Assembly (NCBI RefSeq): GCF_019973615.1
Contig: NZ_AP024238.1
Coordinates: 4,609,989-4,673,988, forward strand
DNA from: Rhodoferax lithotrophicus
GTDB taxonomy: Bacteria > Pseudomonadota > Gammaproteobacteria > Burkholderiales > Burkholderiaceae_C
Direction of reading: 5' to 3'
DNA: 64,000 nt
Position numbers and translations under genes: made by a program
In this document: positions 62,071-64,000 of the stretch, in pieces
Position numbering within the stretch: position 1 is the first letter of the stretch
Layout of the letters: each line of letters opens with the position of its first letter
Notes under the pieces: generated by a model
The model's database searches: none
The model's input: only the letters and a program-made list of their open reading frames with translations
What the model was told of the DNA's origin: nothing

Positions 62071-63065
62071 CAGCGGATCTCCCAGCCTGATTCCATCACC
62101 GTTTTGAGGTTTTCATCATGAATGACAACAGCGCGAACGTTACCGTCATCGGTACGCTCCAGGCGAATGAGCTGAAAGTCCTCCTGTTTGTCCTGAAAGA
62201 CTTCATACGCCGATTTGATGCATTCCAGGCTGTGGGTGGTGATGATGGACTGCACGCCATTGGCCTCAGCCAACTCCCGGACCCCCTGAAGCAACGTTGG
62301 CAGCGCACTGTAATGAATGCCGTTTTCGATTTCATCAATCAACGCCAGCTTGGATTCGGTTACTGCCAGCCCGGCATACAACTCGAACAGACGGGTGAAC
62401 CCATGGCCCAACTGGGAAATCGGCAGCACATGCCCATCTGTCAGATCGACATAAACCCGGTGTTCCCCGTCAGGGGCCACCGCATCCACACTGTCGATAC
62501 GAGGTTCAATTTTTTGCAAAAGTTTGAGAACAATCTTTTTCTTCTTGCCGGTTACCAGTCGGCCATAAAGCTCAACCTGCTCTTGCGCGGGTTTTGGCAG
62601 CATGGAAAAAGGTTGGGGGATTTGCCCGCCACTCGGGTACGGTTTGTTTGGATCCTCAGAACCGCAAAACCAATCAACGCGACCTAAACCGTCAACATGC
62701 GTCGCTAGCCTCCCATTTAACTTTTGTTCAAAACCAACGGGCACATAACCACATGAAACATAAGACACATCATCAATCCGTGCGTGGACTCCCACACTAA
62801 CTGGTTTGCGCTCCTCCCCAACCAGACTACGCCAAAACCTTCGCGCATCGCCGTCTCCCTCACAAGGCCTGAACATAGATGACAAACTGCTACGTGCGCC
62901 AGGTGTAGAACTGCCATGAACATCCCCAGCCACAAAAACAACCGCCTCCAACAGAGAGGTCTTCCCGACGTTTTGCCCCCCCACAATCAAGTTGACCTTT
63001 CTCAGCTCTGGAATAAGGGTGTCTTTGAAACCTTTGAAGTTTTGGATGTGCAGCGAAGTCAGCAT
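62070..63065 (-). CDS. OLD/AAA_21-type ATPase embedded in the leucine operon
   Basis: A 331-residue ABC-like ATPase: starts MLTSLHIQNFKGFKD, Walker A VGGQNVGKTSLLEA, signature region ISQLGHGFTRLFELYAG, Walker B ALIDEIENGIHYSAL and switch His in IITTHSLECI. It is followed by the coupled TOPRIM gene. I chose the ATG at 63065, the family start; the frame extends to 63122 without similarity. It lies 78 bases after the hydratase gene on the same strand. The pair is visibly less GC-rich than the carboxylase and hydratase genes around it, suggesting later acquisition. Confidence 0.8.
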   Translation of the reverse strand: MLTSLHIQNFKGFKDTLIPELRKVNLIVGGQNVGKTSLLEAVVFVAGDVHGSSTPGARSSLSSMFRPCEGDGDARRFWRSLVGEERKPVSVGVHARIDDVSYVSCGYVPVGFEQKLNGRLATHVDGLGRVDWFCGSEDPNKPYPSGGQIPQPFSMLPKPAQEQVELYGRLVTGKKKKIVLKLLQKIEPRIDSVDAVAPDGEHRVYVDLTDGHVLPISQLGHGFTRLFELYAGLAVTESKLALIDEIENGIHYSALPTLLQGVRELAEANGVQSIITTHSLECIKSAYEVFQDKQEDFQLIRLERTDDGNVRAVVIHDENLKTVMESGWEIR

Positions 63066-63143
63066 GGTGGTGTGTCCGTGAAAAGGGGCATTATGGGTTT
63101 GAATCTGACCGTATTTGTCCAATAAAAGTACGGAACAGCTTCT

Positions 63144-63920
63144 TCACCCCAGCCAACTCGGCTTGCGCTTTTGCAGAAAAGACTGCACGCCTTCCTTGCC
63201 CTCATCACTGGCGCGGATGCTGGCGATACCTTCCACCGTGTGGGCAATTAACGCGGCATCGATGTCTTTGCCAGCCACATCGTGCAGCAGGGTTTTGCAC
63301 TCCTTGACGGCGTTGGGGCTGGCGCTGACCAGCGCCTTGGTGATCTCGGCCAGTTTGTCGTCCAGTTGGTCAGCGGGCACCACGGCGTGCACAAAGCCGA
63401 TGCGCAAGGCCTCCACCGCATCAAAGCGCTCGGCCGTCAAAAAGTAGCGGTGCGCGGCACGGGCTCCCATGGCGCGGATCACGTAGGAGCTGATGGTGGC
63501 GGGGTACAGGCCGAGCTTGACCTCACTCAGGCAGTAGTTGGCCGTATCGACACTCACCGCCATGTCACACGCCGCCACCAAGCCCATGCCCCCGGCGTAG
63601 ACATCACCCTGAATACGCGCCACGGTGGGTTTGGGGCAGGTGTAGATCACATGCAACATTTCGGCCAGTTGCCCGGCATCGGCCAGGTTTTCGGCGTGGG
63701 TGTAGTCGGCCATACGGCGCATCCAGTTCAGGTCGGCCCCGGCGCAAAAGGCCGGGCCTTCTGCGGCCAGGACAATGGCCCGCACTTGCGGGTCTTGCCC
63801 GAGCTGGGTGAAGGCGGCGGTGAGCTCGGCAATCACCTCGTCGTTGAAAGCGTTGCGAACTTCGGGGCGGTTCAGGGTGACGGTAGCCAAAGGCCCCGTG
63901 AAAATGCTCAATGCCGACAT
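63144..63920 (-). CDS. liuC: Methylglutaconyl-CoA hydratase-like enoyl-CoA hydratase
   Basis: A 258-residue crotonase: VTLNRPEVRNAFNDEVIAEL, PAFCAGADLNWMRRMADY, and GDVYAGGMGLVAACDMAVSV. The FCAGADLNWM and GGMGLVAACD pattern is typical of LiuC-type hydratases in leucine/isovalerate breakdown, next to the carboxylase genes as here. I chose the ATG at 63920, with AGGAG nine bases before it. The mccB stop lies 28 bases upstream. Confidence 0.9.
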   Translation of the reverse strand: MSALSIFTGPLATVTLNRPEVRNAFNDEVIAELTAAFTQLGQDPQVRAIVLAAEGPAFCAGADLNWMRRMADYTHAENLADAGQLAEMLHVIYTCPKPTVARIQGDVYAGGMGLVAACDMAVSVDTANYCLSEVKLGLYPATISSYVIRAMGARAAHRYFLTAERFDAVEALRIGFVHAVVPADQLDDKLAEITKALVSASPNAVKECKTLLHDVAGKDIDAALIAHTVEGIASIRASDEGKEGVQSFLQKRKPSWLG

Positions 63921-63948
63921 GTTGGATCTCCTCTTGAAATGGCAGGCA

Positions 63949-64000
63949 TCACATCCTGAACAGGCCAAATTTGGTGTCTTCCACCGGCGCATTGCGGCTG
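63949..64000 (-). CDS. mccB: Methylcrotonyl-CoA carboxylase beta subunit, C-terminal end (partial)
   Basis: The frame entering from the right edge encodes SRNAPVEDTKFGLFRM followed by TGA at 63949-63951. This is the typical end of MccB/LiuB carboxyltransferases (NAPIxDTxFGxFRM), and the next gene is the matching hydratase. The rest lies outside the window. Confidence 0.8.
   Translation of the reverse strand, partial: SRNAPVEDTKFGLFRM

Noticed and set aside
1..64000. CRISPR arrays, rRNA or tRNA genes, complete insertion sequences.
   Set aside because: I saw no regularly spaced direct repeats, no tRNA or rRNA signature sequences and no transposase reading frame in the window.

Overview
The window looks like chromosomal DNA of a betaproteobacterium in the Comamonadaceae, most likely close to Rhodoferax. 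This rests on gene content and order (rsmI-yraN-diaA-dolP, tyrS / M23 peptidase / anmK / erpA, rplM-rpsI, argC next to sucCD, a fused PutA, a leucine-degradation operon) and on a short dispersed repeat that I associate with this family. The call comes from recognition and was not checked by a search.

Layout. 1-4411 is an accessory patch: a RelB/YafQ-type toxin-antitoxin end, an ATPase + HNH nuclease pair resembling Septu defence, a broken second copy of the toxin region, and an unknown protein. 4499-13701 is a catabolic cluster on the minus strand (SDR, CoA ligase, two crotonases, acyl-CoA dehydrogenase, dienoyl-CoA reductase, EamA permease) with a divergent AraC regulator. 13751-16429 holds a two-component system facing a small secreted Gly/Met-rich protein. 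16645-19862 holds argC and sucCD. 20267-30004 is a visibly AT-richer signalling block: CHASE2 Ser/Thr kinase, PP2C phosphatase, FHA protein, CHASE2 nucleotide cyclase, GAF-PilB-like ATPase and M48 protease. 30032-36765 is housekeeping plus pilT/pilU. 36780-43156 has an Lrp regulator, a GGDEF/EAL sensor and putA. 43215-46129 is an unusual operon of two P-loop ATPases behind an AT-rich palindrome. 46349-55299 is housekeeping: aminotransferase, tyrS, M23 peptidase, anmK, erpA, bactofilin, ribosomal proteins and rlmJ. 55314-64000 is dominated by leucine/isovalerate degradation (mccB end, methylglutaconyl-CoA hydratase, mccA, HMG-CoA lyase), with an ATPase + TOPRIM nuclease pair embedded between hydratase and mccA.

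Three things stand out. (1) A roughly 55-bp repeat family has eleven copies here, nine of them inside reading frames that stay open. Three are in putA alone, and one supplies the start codon and first 23 residues of a DUF1289 protein. (2) Three two-gene modules with a defence-like architecture sit at separate sites, one inside a metabolic operon and translationally coupled to mccA. (3) The kinase/phosphatase/FHA/cyclase/secretion-ATPase block looks like a self-contained signalling system with no structural pilus or secretion genes beside it.
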